This document shows, piece by piece, positions 41,830 to 51,588 of a DNA stretch of 64,000 nucleotides (its first letter is position 1; each line of letters starts with the position of its first letter). The translations under genes were made by a program, and so were the position numbers. Source of the stretch: Haladaptatus sp. DYF46 (lineage in GTDB: Archaea; Halobacteriota; Halobacteria; Halobacteriales; Haladaptataceae). The notes below the pieces were generated by a model. That model was not told the DNA's origin, made no database searches, and saw only the letters and a program-made list of their open reading frames with translations. Where the stretch lies: the NCBI RefSeq assembly GCF_021083305.1, contig NZ_JAJFAY010000001.1, forward strand, positions 682,001 to 746,000, given 5' to 3'.

Positions 41830-43389
41830 ATGAGTGAGAGCACAGGCGGTACGGACGGGGACGCGGCGCTGGAGGAGGCGTCGTTCGTGGAGTACGGTAT
41901 CGAAGACAAACCACCGGTCAGCGAATCGGTCCTGCTGGGCTTTCAGCACTACCTGACGATGATCGGCGCGAACATCGCGGTGCCGTTGGCGTTGGCGGGC
42001 GCGATGAAGATGCCGCCGGCGCAGACGGCCCAGTTCATCGGGACGTTTTTCGTCGTCTCCGGGGTCTCGACGCTGGCACAAACGACGTTCGGCAACCGCT
42101 ACCCCATCGTACAGGGAGCGACGTTCTCGATGCTCGCGCCCGCGCTGGCCATCATCGGCGTCATCGGTGCCGGGTGGCGCGTGACCTTGCTCGAACTGCA
42201 AGGCGCGGTCATCGCGGCCAGCGCCGTCGAGGTGTTGGTCGGCTATCTCGGGTTGATGGGGAGGCTGAAAAAGCACCTCTCGCCCGTCGTCATCGCGCCG
42301 ACCATCGCGCTCATCGGCCTCTCGCTGTTCAGCGTTCCACAGATAACGGCCGCCGATCAGAACTGGTGGCTCGTCGGTCTCACGCTCGGTCTCATCGTCC
42401 TCTTTTCGCAGTACCTCGACAACCATCGCGCTTTCCGCCTCTTTCCGGTTCTCCTCGGCGTCGTGACGGCGTGGGCCATCGCGTTCGTGTTGTCCTACGC
42501 CGGTTTCTACACGCCCGCGAATCCCGGCTACGTCGATTACATGAGCGTCGTCAACGCGAACCTCTTCCAACCGGTCATGCCGCTCCAGTGGGGAATGCCG
42601 CGGTTCACGCTCCCGTACATCATCGGCATGTTCGCGGGCGTCATCGCCTCGATGGTAGAGAGCTTCGGTGACTATCACGCGGTGGCGCGCCTCTCCGGCG
42701 TCGGTGCCCCGAGCAGAAAGCGCATCGACCACGGCATCGGAATGGAGGGCCTCGCCAGCGTCTTCGCCGGACTCATGGGAACCGGCAACGGTTCCACCTC
42801 CTACTCCGAGAACATCGGAGCCATCGGCCTGACCGGCGTCGCCTCGCGCTACGTCGTCCAAATCGGCGCGGTGGTCATGCTCGTCGTCGGGTTCGTCGGC
42901 TACTTCGGCCAACTCGTGGCGACGATTCCGAGTCCCATCGTCGGCGGCCTGTTCATCGCCATGTTCGGCCAAATCGCCGCCGTCGGCCTGTCGAACTTGA
43001 AGTACGTGGATTTGGACTCCTCGCGCAACCTGTTCATCGTCGGCCTCGCCACGTTCTCCGGCCTCGCCATCCCGGCGTACATCGGGAACCTCGGTGCCGG
43101 TGTGGAGCAAAGCGGTGCCGAACTGTTCCAACAGGGAATGCACAGCGTGGCCGTCGTCGGCCCGGTTCTCGGCTCCGACATCGTCTCGAACACGCTGTAC
43201 GTCGTCCTCGGAACCGGGATGGCCGTCGGCGGCCTCGTGGCGTTCGTCCTCGACAATACCATCGAGGGAACCCGCGAGGAACGCGGCCTCGAAGCGTGGG
43301 AGACGATTACGGAGGACGAAGGCGACTTCCAGAGCGCCCTCGAACGCTTCGGGTCGGAGAACCGTCCGGACCCCACGAAGGCGGACTAA
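41830..43389 (+). CDS. NCS2/NAT nucleobase permease (uracil/xanthine type)
   Basis: 519 residues with about 14 helices. VESFGDYHAVARLSGV and GNGSTSYSENIGAIGLTGVA are the TM8 and TM10 motifs (the Glu residues coordinate the base) of uracil/xanthine permeases. The start is ATG at 41830 (MSESTGG); an in-frame GTG at 41800 adds ten residues without similarity. The C-terminal tail (EDEGDFQSALERFGSENRPD) is polar and cytoplasmic. Confidence 0.88.
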   Translation: MSESTGGTDGDAALEEASFVEYGIEDKPPVSESVLLGFQHYLTMIGANIAVPLALAGAMKMPPAQTAQFIGTFFVVSGVSTLAQTTFGNRYPIVQGATFSMLAPALAIIGVIGAGWRVTLLELQGAVIAASAVEVLVGYLGLMGRLKKHLSPVVIAPTIALIGLSLFSVPQITAADQNWWLVGLTLGLIVLFSQYLDNHRAFRLFPVLLGVVTAWAIAFVLSYAGFYTPANPGYVDYMSVVNANLFQPVMPLQWGMPRFTLPYIIGMFAGVIASMVESFGDYHAVARLSGVGAPSRKRIDHGIGMEGLASVFAGLMGTGNGSTSYSENIGAIGLTGVASRYVVQIGAVVMLVVGFVGYFGQLVATIPSPIVGGLFIAMFGQIAAVGLSNLKYVDLDSSRNLFIVGLATFSGLAIPAYIGNLGAGVEQSGAELFQQGMHSVAVVGPVLGSDIVSNTLYVVLGTGMAVGGLVAFVLDNTIEGTREERGLEAWETITEDEGDFQSALERFGSENRPDPTKAD

Positions 43390-43476
43390 CCCGAAACGTA
43401 CACGAAAAACCGCCCACAACCTTTTGTTCCCCGCCGTCGTGAAGAACGATAGCACATCGCATGTGTTGATTCCCCC

Positions 43477-43752
43477 ATGACGACGAATGAATCGGAGTCC
43501 ACGACGGAATCGTCCCCTCACGAAGCGTCTTACCGATCGGAAGTGGAACGGCTCCGTGAGGAACTCGAAGAAACCAGGGAGCGACTGCAAACGGTCGAGA
43601 AGAACCTCAAGTGGATGGCCCAGCATCAGGCCGTCGAAACCGGAAAGAGCGTCTGTCCGGACTGCAACTCGAACGGGTCGCTCGGCGTCGAGCGAACCGC
43701 CACCGGAAAGAAGAAGGTCGAATGTTCCAACTGCGGTGCGCGCCTCATCTGA
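43477..43752 (+). CDS. Coiled-coil zinc-ribbon protein
   Basis: 91 residues: residues about 16-48 form a coiled coil (YRSEVERLREELEETRERLQ), then CPDCNSNG and CSNCG give a four-Cys zinc ribbon. It may bind nucleic acid or protein; unassigned. It converges with and overlaps the YjbQ-like gene by 8 nt. Confidence 0.75.
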   Translation: MTTNESESTTESSPHEASYRSEVERLREELEETRERLQTVEKNLKWMAQHQAVETGKSVCPDCNSNGSLGVERTATGKKKVECSNCGARLI

Positions 43753-44119
43753 CCACGACTCGGCGCGTTCGCGGCCCGTCGCAGTCCACGAAGAGGACGG
43801 ACTGCCACGTTCCGAGCGCCAGTTCGCCGTCCTCGACGGGAACGATGACGTGTTCGCCGAGTATCATCGCACGGAGGTGCGCGTCGGCGTTGCCATCTAG
43901 TTGGTCGTGTCCGTAGTCGTCCCCCCGCGGAACGAGGCGCGACAGGAGGGTTTTGAAGTCCGAGCGCAGCAGGCGTTCGTTTTCGTTGACGACGACCCCG
44001 GCCGTCGTGTGGGGAACGAAGACGGTGCATGTGTCGGCGGAGTCGGAAACGGCTTCGCTCACCGTGTCCGTTATATCCACGATAGCAACGCGATTCGAGG
44101 TTTCCACTTCGAACTCCAT
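43745..44119 (-). CDS. YjbQ/UPF0047-family protein
   Basis: 124 residues. VFVPHTTAGVVVNEN, GNADAHLRAMILG and WQSVLFVDCDGPRTR are the family signatures. Bacterial YjbQ shows weak thiamine-phosphate synthase activity, so a thiamine link is possible (thiC lies 12 kb away), but the primary role is unknown. Cytoplasmic trimer in the family. Confidence 0.85.
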   Translation of the reverse strand: MEFEVETSNRVAIVDITDTVSEAVSDSADTCTVFVPHTTAGVVVNENERLLRSDFKTLLSRLVPRGDDYGHDQLDGNADAHLRAMILGEHVIVPVEDGELALGTWQSVLFVDCDGPRTRRVVVR

Positions 44120-44296
44120 GGTCTCGCTTCGACGGCAGAGAACTAAGTTCCCCGTGGAACATAACCGGAATATAATTGCGAGGAGCGGATAGTTTACGTG
44201 AATTCCTACAGGTGTACGTCAATATTTTGCCCCAATTATCAGATTTGGTGCGTGGACCGAAACTCCTATGCGTGTTTTCACTATCCACAATAACAT

Positions 44297-45538
44297 ATGA
44301 ACGATTACCTATCTAGGAGAGAATATATGTGTCTCTCCGGTGGTTCTCTCGCCGCAACCAGTGCCATCGCGGGATGTCTCGGTGGGGAAATCGAGACGAA
44401 ACCGATTCACATCGGTGCCCTCCTACCGCTTTCGGCGTCCGGCTTCCTCAAAACGGTGGCGGACCACCATCAGCGCGCCATCGAGCAAGCAATCACGGAC
44501 ATCAACGACGCCGGGGGTCCGCTCGGCCGCGAACTGGAACTCACGGTGGAGGACACCGCGCTCGACCCGGAGGTGGCGAAGAGGGCGTTCGCCTCCCTCG
44601 TCGATTTGGGCGTCGTCGGCCTCGTCGGCCCGGTGGTCACGGACATCTCGATGGCGATTACGGACGGACTCGCCAAACGGGAGGTCATCGGAGTGAGTCC
44701 ATCGAGCACGCACCCGGCACTCGCGTCGGCGGGAATGAAAGACGGGACGAAGTACTTCGCTCGGACCGCCGCAAACGACATTCAGCAAGCGCTCGTGATG
44801 GCGAAGATACTCAACAGCGACCGATACGTGGGGGCTGAAACCGTCGCCATCGTCCACGTGGACAACAGTTTCGGCACGGGGTTGGCGGAGATAATCGACG
44901 AGAACGCCATCGGAACGACGGTCGAAACCATCCCGTTTCCGACCGGGCGGGAGACGTACCCCGGGCGCGTAAACAGGGTGGTACAGTCCGATCCGGACGC
45001 GGTGGCGTTCGTGACCGAACCCGGAAACGCGAAAATCCTCGAACGACTCGCGAAGAGTTCGTACGACGGCGACTTCGTGTTGAGCGAAGGCGTCATTCCG
45101 GCCGAGATTCCCTCGCATATGGATGCAATGTACAGCGCCTCGGTGGCGGCCGAACAAACCACGGGTGCCATCGAACTCCGACAGAAACTGGACGATATCA
45201 CGCCGCTCGCACCGTACACCCAGCACGCCTACGACGCGATGTTTCTGCTGGGACTCGCGATACAACAGGCAGGTAACGCGACCGGGACCGCCATCAGCGA
45301 GAACCTCGTCTCCGTTTCTGGCGGGACGGGTCAGACGATTTCCGTCGGCGAGTTCGCACGCGCGAGGACGATTCTCGACGCTGACCGTACGATGAACTAT
45401 CAGGGCGCATCGAGTTCGGTCGATTTGAGCGAGAACCTCGAACCCCTCAACGCGTACATCATCGAACGTGTCGACGGCGGCGGGATGACCCAACTGGAAC
45501 TGCTTCGTGCGTCCTTCTTCCGAGGGGTGGTGGCGTAA
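44297..45538 (+). CDS. Binding-protein lipoprotein of a chemoreceptor pair (BasB-like)
   Basis: 413 residues. LSRREYMCLSGG twin-arginine motif and lipobox IAGC, then a Leu/Ile/Val-type periplasmic binding fold (IHIGALLPLSASGFLKTVAD, VGLVGPVVTDISMAITDGL). No ABC permease or ATPase follows; instead its stop overlaps the start of a methyl-accepting transducer (TAATG). This is the arrangement of Halobacterium BasB-BasT, where the lipoprotein presents amino acids to the receptor. The ligand here is not determined. Confidence 0.85.
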   Translation: MNDYLSRREYMCLSGGSLAATSAIAGCLGGEIETKPIHIGALLPLSASGFLKTVADHHQRAIEQAITDINDAGGPLGRELELTVEDTALDPEVAKRAFASLVDLGVVGLVGPVVTDISMAITDGLAKREVIGVSPSSTHPALASAGMKDGTKYFARTAANDIQQALVMAKILNSDRYVGAETVAIVHVDNSFGTGLAEIIDENAIGTTVETIPFPTGRETYPGRVNRVVQSDPDAVAFVTEPGNAKILERLAKSSYDGDFVLSEGVIPAEIPSHMDAMYSASVAAEQTTGAIELRQKLDDITPLAPYTQHAYDAMFLLGLAIQQAGNATGTAISENLVSVSGGTGQTISVGEFARARTILDADRTMNYQGASSSVDLSENLEPLNAYIIERVDGGGMTQLELLRASFFRGVVA

Positions 45539-47967
45539 TGACCGACGGAAGTACCTCCTTGCGTTCACGGGTCAGCGCACGTCTCGCGCGGTTCGTTCCG
45601 AGTAGAATCAGACGGAGCTACGCGGCGAAATTCGGCACCGTGTTGCTCGCCATCCTCGTCCTCATCGGCGGTGTCGGGGCGTTCATCCACTTCGACACGA
45701 AGGGACTCGTCGAACGGAACACGAGCGAGGAGTTACAAAGCGCCGCGAACATCGAAGCGGAATCCCTCCACGAGTGGGTGAACCAGAAGCGGTCGACGAC
45801 GCAGTTCCTCTCCTCGTCGCTCGAAGGAAACGAGTCGAACGACGAACGGCAGGCGTTCCTTGAACGTCAGTTGATCAACATGCCGAACGACGTGCAGGCG
45901 ATCCATTACGCGGACCGACGGAGCGGAATCGTCCTCGCAAGCACGTCCGATTCGATGGTCGGCGGGGCACCGGCCGGCGCGGCGTGGGAGAACGATTCGC
46001 TCTCGCTCTCGTCCGGCAGGGTTACGATAACGTCGCCGTACGAAACGAACGGCGTCCCCGTCGCCGCGTTCGTCACGCCGACCGAGGACGACCATCTGGT
46101 CGTCGTTACGGCGTCCCTCGCCGAACATTCCCACGTCCTTTCGTCGCCGACCACGACCGGTGACGTCACGGTTATCGACGGCGACGGAACCGTCGTCCTC
46201 GACAACCGAAACGTCGGACTGATGAGCACCTACTCGAACGGCGTGGGAACGACCGTCGAACGCGTACTGTCCGGCGAGAGCGATGTCAAACAAGTGTCCG
46301 GGGCAAACGGGACGACGATGATGGCCTACACCCCGGTCGTCGGTACGGACTGGGTGTTGCTGTACAACGTTCCCCACGAGACTGCGTTCGCGCTGCAGAC
46401 GAACGTCACGCGGAACATCGCGATTCTCGTATCGATGGCGGTTCTCGCGCTCGCGGCCGTCGGCCTGACCATCGGTCGCGGAACCGCGAAATCCCTTTCC
46501 TCGGTTTCCGGCACGGCCGACCGAATCGCGGCCGGTGAACTCGACACCGAACTGCCGGAAACGGGTCGGCAGGACGAGATGGGCGAACTGTACGGGTCGT
46601 TCGAGTCCATGCACGGATACCTGAACACGGTCGCCGACCAAGCCGACGCCCTCGCGCGACAGGAGTTCGACGCACCGGTGTTCGACGAATCCGTTCCGGG
46701 GTCGTTCGGTCAGGCCCTCGAACAGATGCGCGACGACCTTCAGGTGATGGTCGAAGACGTCCAACAGGCCCGCGCCGAAGCGGAGGAGGCACAGGCGGAC
46801 GCCGAGATGGCACAAGACGAGGCGGAAGCGGCGCAGGCGGAAGCGGAGGAACTCAACGCGGCGTTGGAGCGGAAGGCCGCGGAGTTCAGCGTCGTGATGG
46901 AGGAAGCGGCGGACGGCGACCTCACCCGGCGCATGGCGACCGATAGCCCGACGGAATCAATGACGGAAATCGCGCGCGGATTCAACGAGATGATCGCCGA
47001 ACTCGAAGCGACGATACGCGACGTGAACGAGTTCGCGGAGCACGTCGCGGCCGCGAGTCAGGAAGTCACCGCGAGTACCGCCGAAATCGAGCGGGCGAGC
47101 GAGCAAGTGACCGAATCGACGCAGGTGATGTCGTCCGGGACGGTGGAACAGTCCGAACGCCTCGAAGAGACCGCCGGGGAGATGAGCGAACTCTCGGCGA
47201 CCATCGAGGAAGTCGCCGCCGCCGCGGACCAAGTTGCGGATGCGGCCCACGACACGGAAGCACTCGGACAGGACGGCCGGGAGGCGGCGTCGGACGCCAT
47301 CGAGAAGATGGACGCCATCGAATCGGGGACGGACGAGACGGTCGAACAGGTGACGGACTTGGCCGACGAAATCGACCGCATCGGCGACGTCGTCGAACTC
47401 ATCCGTTCAATCGCGGACCAAACGAACATGCTCGCGCTGAATGCGAGCATCGAGGCGGCCAGTGCGGACGGGTCCACGGAAGGGTTCGAAGTCGTCGCGG
47501 ACGAGGTCAAGGAACTGGCGAACGAGACGAAAGAAGCGGTGGTCGACATCGAGCGTCGCATCGACACGGTGAAAGGACAGGCAGACGTGACCGTCTCGGA
47601 CGTCCGGGAGACACACGAAGCGGTCATCGAGGGGTCCGAAACGGTGCGCGACGCACAGGAATCGCTCCAAGCCATCGTTTCGAACGTCGAGGAGACGACG
47701 AGCGGTATCGAGGAGATAAACGACGTGACCGCGGAGCAGGCGACCACGACGGAGGAAGTCGTCACCGCGGTGGACGAGGTGAGTAGAATCAGCGACGAGA
47801 CGGCCGAGGAGGCCGAAGACGTGGCCGCTGCGGCCGAAGAACAGACCGCTTCGGTCAGCGAAGTCGCTCGGAGCGCCGATGCGCTCGCCGAACAGGCCGA
47901 ATCGCTGGCCGCCGCCGTGGACGATTTCACGGTCAGCCATCGCGACGGTTCGAAGGACGGACGCTGA
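45538..47967 (+). CDS. Methyl-accepting chemotaxis transducer (BasT/Htr-like)
   Basis: 809 residues. Helix 1 at about 33-50 (VLLAILVLIGGVGAFIHFD), an extracellular Cache-like domain (about 55-285), helix 2 (NIAILVSMAVLALAAVGLTI), HAMP, a Glu/Ala coiled coil, then the signalling hairpin with IRSIADQTNMLALNASIEAA at the tip, which binds CheA/CheW. Glu-Glu and Gln-rich methylation segments flank it. Coupled to the binding lipoprotein upstream, so its input is probably the loaded lipoprotein. Confidence 0.92.
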   Translation: MTDGSTSLRSRVSARLARFVPSRIRRSYAAKFGTVLLAILVLIGGVGAFIHFDTKGLVERNTSEELQSAANIEAESLHEWVNQKRSTTQFLSSSLEGNESNDERQAFLERQLINMPNDVQAIHYADRRSGIVLASTSDSMVGGAPAGAAWENDSLSLSSGRVTITSPYETNGVPVAAFVTPTEDDHLVVVTASLAEHSHVLSSPTTTGDVTVIDGDGTVVLDNRNVGLMSTYSNGVGTTVERVLSGESDVKQVSGANGTTMMAYTPVVGTDWVLLYNVPHETAFALQTNVTRNIAILVSMAVLALAAVGLTIGRGTAKSLSSVSGTADRIAAGELDTELPETGRQDEMGELYGSFESMHGYLNTVADQADALARQEFDAPVFDESVPGSFGQALEQMRDDLQVMVEDVQQARAEAEEAQADAEMAQDEAEAAQAEAEELNAALERKAAEFSVVMEEAADGDLTRRMATDSPTESMTEIARGFNEMIAELEATIRDVNEFAEHVAAASQEVTASTAEIERASEQVTESTQVMSSGTVEQSERLEETAGEMSELSATIEEVAAAADQVADAAHDTEALGQDGREAASDAIEKMDAIESGTDETVEQVTDLADEIDRIGDVVELIRSIADQTNMLALNASIEAASADGSTEGFEVVADEVKELANETKEAVVDIERRIDTVKGQADVTVSDVRETHEAVIEGSETVRDAQESLQAIVSNVEETTSGIEEINDVTAEQATTTEEVVTAVDEVSRISDETAEEAEDVAAAAEEQTASVSEVARSADALAEQAESLAAAVDDFTVSHRDGSKDGR

Positions 47968-48033
47968 CTTCGGTTCGGTTTCAGCATTGTCGCCACCACC
48001 ATCGATTTATCCCGTCGAGGAGACGTGACCACC

Positions 48034-48510
48034 ATGCACGAGCGAGCGAAGGAGTTCGAAACCCGCGCCGCGGATAGGTACGACTTCGACGTGGACGTTC
48101 ACGAGTTCCCGGAGGGAACGAAAACCGCCGCCGCCGCCGCGAACGCCATCGGTTGTGAGGTCGCACAGATCGCCAGCAGTCTCGTTTTCCGCGCGGACGA
48201 CGACCTCGTGGTCGTCGTGACCAGCGGGGCGAACCGCGTGAGCGAGGCGGAACTGGCCGAACTGCGCGACGCGTCCCCGTCCGCGGTCGGCATGGCCGAC
48301 GCCGACGAGATTCGGGAGACCCTCGGGTGGTCCATCGGCGGCGTCCCGCCCTTCTGCCACGAGAGCGACCTGCCCGTCTATCTGGACGAGACGCTGGCCG
48401 AGTTCGAAACGGTCTGGGCCGCCGCCGGGACGCCGAAAGCCGTCTTCCCGATTTCGCCCGCCGAACTCGCGGAGTACGCGGACGCGACGCCCGCCCACGT
48501 GAGCGAGTGA
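48034..48510 (+). CDS. YbaK/EbsC-type aminoacyl-tRNA editing protein
   Basis: 158 residues. GTKTAAAAANAIGCEVAQIA carries the conserved catalytic Lys after Thr, and GWSIGGVPPFCHES the substrate loop of YbaK/ProX deacylases, which hydrolyse misacylated Cys- or Ala-tRNA. GATTTATCCC at 48003-48012 places a leaderless start at ATG 48034 rather than GTG 48025. Confidence 0.88.
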   Translation: MHERAKEFETRAADRYDFDVDVHEFPEGTKTAAAAANAIGCEVAQIASSLVFRADDDLVVVVTSGANRVSEAELAELRDASPSAVGMADADEIRETLGWSIGGVPPFCHESDLPVYLDETLAEFETVWAAAGTPKAVFPISPAELAEYADATPAHVSE

Positions 48511-48586
48511 GTAGGAGCAGAAGTCAGTGGGAGAGCCGAAATCTGTGTCGGAAAGAGTAATTATCCGATGAATCTTCTTTTCCGTC

Positions 48587-49015
48587 ATGACTCTCCTCGG
48601 AACGGCGCTGTTGGTGGTGCTGGACGTGACCCTCGGCATGTGGCTCGGCGGAATGGTGTTCTTCTCCTTCGTCGGCGCGCCGACCACGTTCGACGTGTTG
48701 GGTGACGGCGCTGGGCAGGTGGTCAACGCCATTTTCCCGAAATACTACGAGTTCGGGAGCATCCTCGGATTCACCGCGGTCAGTGCGGCTATCCTCACGT
48801 GGAATCAAGAGGTACTCGACCCGACGGCCACGCTGTTCATCCAACCGCTCATTCTGATCGCGCTGGCGGCGACCATTTACGCGCAGGCACGACTCCTTCC
48901 GAAGATGGAAGCGGCGGGCGACGACGGCTTCGCGCGGTACCACAAACAGTCGGTCGTGCTGAACGGCGTCGCGATGCTCGCGGTCGCGGGTGCGCTGGTG
49001 CTTTCACACATATGA
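48587..49015 (+). CDS. DUF4149-like four-helix membrane protein
   Basis: 142 residues, four helices (LLVVLDVTLGMWLGGMVFFS, IFPKYYEFGSILGFTAVSAA, LFIQPLILIALAATIYAQAR, VLNGVAMLAVAGALVLSHI). The spacing of GG-x-V-F-F and F-P-x-Y-Y matches DUF4149/TMEM205-type proteins of unknown function. Overlaps the next gene by ATGA. Confidence 0.8.
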   Translation: MTLLGTALLVVLDVTLGMWLGGMVFFSFVGAPTTFDVLGDGAGQVVNAIFPKYYEFGSILGFTAVSAAILTWNQEVLDPTATLFIQPLILIALAATIYAQARLLPKMEAAGDDGFARYHKQSVVLNGVAMLAVAGALVLSHI

Positions 49016-49452
49016 AGGGAACCTACACGCTCCTCGTCTCGCTCGCATCCGCCGCGGAAATCGAGTTCGGCGCGAAGGGAACCAGAACGCTCGATTCGGG
49101 GTGGTACGCCTACACGGGAAGCGCGTTCGGACGTGGTGGCTTCTCACGAATCACACGCCACGCGCGAGTCGCGTCGGGCGAGAACGACGCTCGCCACTGG
49201 CACGTCGATTACCTGCTCGGTCATCCCGACACGGAACTCGCGGACGACGTGCGAACCGAGAACGAGGACGTGGAATGTGCGGTTGCCGAGCAACTCGACG
49301 GGGAAATCGAGCCAGTTCACGGAATCGGCGCGTCGGACTGTGACTGCGGCACGCATCTCCACTTCGCGGCGGAACGGGAACACCTCCAAACGGCGGTTCG
49401 GCGGGCGCACGAATCGTCGGCCGATTCTCCCTCACCGGAAACGGGACACTAG
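49012..49452 (+). CDS. DUF123/GIY-YIG-like nuclease-fold protein
   Basis: 146 residues. KGTYTLLVSL and GWYAYTGSAFGRGG correspond to the GIY and YIG strands (Y-T-G-S-A), HWHVDYLLGH follows, and ASDCDCGTHLHF is the DUF123 C-terminal Cys/His signature. It may be a small structure-specific nuclease, uncharacterised. Coupled by ATGA overlap to the DUF4149-like gene. Confidence 0.85.
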   Translation: MKGTYTLLVSLASAAEIEFGAKGTRTLDSGWYAYTGSAFGRGGFSRITRHARVASGENDARHWHVDYLLGHPDTELADDVRTENEDVECAVAEQLDGEIEPVHGIGASDCDCGTHLHFAAEREHLQTAVRRAHESSADSPSPETGH

Positions 49453-49485
49453 TTTTAATCCCGCGCTCGCCCAATCTCCGAAACG

Positions 49486-51588
49486 ATGGGTGACACCGTA
49501 CTTACTGACCTTTTCGCGCCGTCTCGTGTCGCCGTCGTGGGAGCCACGGAGAACGAGGGCTCCATCGGTCGCGCCATCGTGACCAACCTCCGCGACGAGT
49601 TCGACGGCGAGACGGTGCCCGTGAACCCGAACTACGACGAGGTGTTCGGACTGCACTGCTACCCCGACCTCGCGTCCGCGCCGGACATCGACCTCGCCGT
49701 GGTCGTCGTTCCGCCCCGCATCGCCGTGGACGTTGTTCGCGGGGCGGGCGAAGCGGGCGTCCGGAACGTCGTCGTCATCACCGCCGGGTTCGGCGAGACG
49801 GGGAGCGAAGGTGCGGAGCGCGAACGAGAACTGCAGGACATCGCGGCCGAGTACGACCTGAACCTCGTTGGCCCCAACAGCCTCGGGGTGATGAGCACGC
49901 CGGTCGGCATGAACGCGACGTTCGGCCCGGAGAGCGCCCTGCCGGGGTCGATGTCGTTCATGAGCCAATCGGGGGCGTTCATCACGGCCGTCCTCGACTG
50001 GGCCAACGACGAAGGACTCGGGTTCAAGGACGTGGTGTCGCTCGGGAACAAGGCCGTGCTGGACGAGACGGATTTCGTCCGCGCGTGGGGCAAAGACCCC
50101 GACACGGACGTCATCCTCGGCTACCTCGAAGGCGTCGAGGACGGCGCGACGTTCATCGACACGGCCCGCGAGGTGACCGACGATACGCCTATCGTGATGG
50201 TGAAATCCGGGCGCACCGACGCCGGGGCGCAGGCCGTCTCCTCGCACACCGGAACCCTCGCGGGGAGCGACCGGGCGTACGAGGCGGGCCTCGAACAGGC
50301 AGGCGTGCTGCGCGTCGATTCCGTCCAAGAACTGTTCGACTTCGCCCAGATTCTTGCGGGACAACCCCTGCCCGACCGGGACGACGTGGCAATCGTCACG
50401 AACGCGGGCGGTCCGGGCGTGATGACCACCGACGCCGTGGGGGATTCGACGCTCTCGCTGGCCTCCTTCTCCGAGGGGACGCTCTCGGAACTGGCCGAGG
50501 CCCTGCCGGAGGAGGCGAACATCTACAACCCGATAGACACCATCGGGGACGCCGACATCGCTCGGTTCCGCGACGCCATCGACATCGCGCTCGCGGACGA
50601 GAACGTCGGAACCGCCGTCGTGTTGGCCGCGCCGACGGCCGTCATCGACTACGACGACCTCGCCGAGGTGGTCGTGGAACTCCAGGCGAAACACGGGAAG
50701 CCGGTTGCCGCGGCGATGATGGGCGGCGAACGGACCGCGGCGGCGGCGGACCGCCTCCGCGAGGGCGGGATTCCGAACTACTTCGACCCGGCCCGCGCGG
50801 TGCGGAGTCTGGACGCGCTCACGACGTACCGCGACATCAGCCAGCGCGAGTACGAGGAACCGACCGAATTCGACGTCGACAGGGAGCGAGCATCGGAAAT
50901 CCTCTCCCGTGCGAAGGAGCGCGGGGACAACCGCCTCGGCGTGGAGGCGATGGACCTCCTTTCGGCGTACGGGATTCCGACGCCGGAAAGCGCCATCGCC
51001 GAAACGCCCGAGGACGCCGTCGCCGCCGCGCAGGACATCGACGGGAACGTCGTGATGAAAATCGTCAGCCCGGACATCCTGCACAAGTCCGACATCGGCG
51101 GCGTCAAAGTCGGCGTCGAAAACGAGGAGGTGTACGACGCGTACGAGGACCTCGTGACGCGAGCCAGAAACTACCAACCCGACGCGACGATTCTCGGCGT
51201 GCAGGTACAGGAGATGGTGGACCTCGATTCGGGCACCGAAACCATCATCGGGATGAACCGCGACCCCCAGTTCGGTCCGCTCCTCCTGTTCGGACTGGGC
51301 GGCATCTTCGTGGAGATCATCGAGGACACCACATTTCGCGTCGCGCCGATAAGCGAGCGCGAGGCGAGCGAGATGGTGAACGACATCGAGGCGGCACCCC
51401 TGCTCCGCGGGGCGAGGGGCCGCGAACCCGCCGACATCGACGGCGTAATAGAGAGCCTACAACGCCTCTCGCAACTCGTGACCGACTTTCCCGCGATTCT
51501 CGAACTGGACGTGAACCCGCTCGTCGCCACCCCGGACGGCGTGCGAGCGATAGACATCCGACTGACCGTGGACACGGACGAACTATGA
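49486..51588 (+). CDS. ADP-forming acyl/acetyl-CoA synthetase (fused alpha-beta)
   Basis: 700 residues. An N-terminal CoA-binding Rossmann domain (SRVAVVGATENEGSIGRAIV), succinyl-CoA-ligase-like domains with the phosphorylated His in AVSSHTGTLAGSD (about 256-268), and a C-terminal ATP-grasp domain (VMKIVSPDILHKSDIGGVKV). This archaeal enzyme makes acetate or other acids plus ATP from acyl-CoA, ADP and Pi. Stop overlaps the next gene's start (ATGA). Confidence 0.92.
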   Translation: MGDTVLTDLFAPSRVAVVGATENEGSIGRAIVTNLRDEFDGETVPVNPNYDEVFGLHCYPDLASAPDIDLAVVVVPPRIAVDVVRGAGEAGVRNVVVITAGFGETGSEGAERERELQDIAAEYDLNLVGPNSLGVMSTPVGMNATFGPESALPGSMSFMSQSGAFITAVLDWANDEGLGFKDVVSLGNKAVLDETDFVRAWGKDPDTDVILGYLEGVEDGATFIDTAREVTDDTPIVMVKSGRTDAGAQAVSSHTGTLAGSDRAYEAGLEQAGVLRVDSVQELFDFAQILAGQPLPDRDDVAIVTNAGGPGVMTTDAVGDSTLSLASFSEGTLSELAEALPEEANIYNPIDTIGDADIARFRDAIDIALADENVGTAVVLAAPTAVIDYDDLAEVVVELQAKHGKPVAAAMMGGERTAAAADRLREGGIPNYFDPARAVRSLDALTTYRDISQREYEEPTEFDVDRERASEILSRAKERGDNRLGVEAMDLLSAYGIPTPESAIAETPEDAVAAAQDIDGNVVMKIVSPDILHKSDIGGVKVGVENEEVYDAYEDLVTRARNYQPDATILGVQVQEMVDLDSGTETIIGMNRDPQFGPLLLFGLGGIFVEIIEDTTFRVAPISEREASEMVNDIEAAPLLRGARGREPADIDGVIESLQRLSQLVTDFPAILELDVNPLVATPDGVRAIDIRLTVDTDEL

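Noticed and set aside
41821..43626. 601-codon minus-strand ORF opposite the nucleobase permease
   Set aside because: Antisense shadow with His/Asp/Arg bias.
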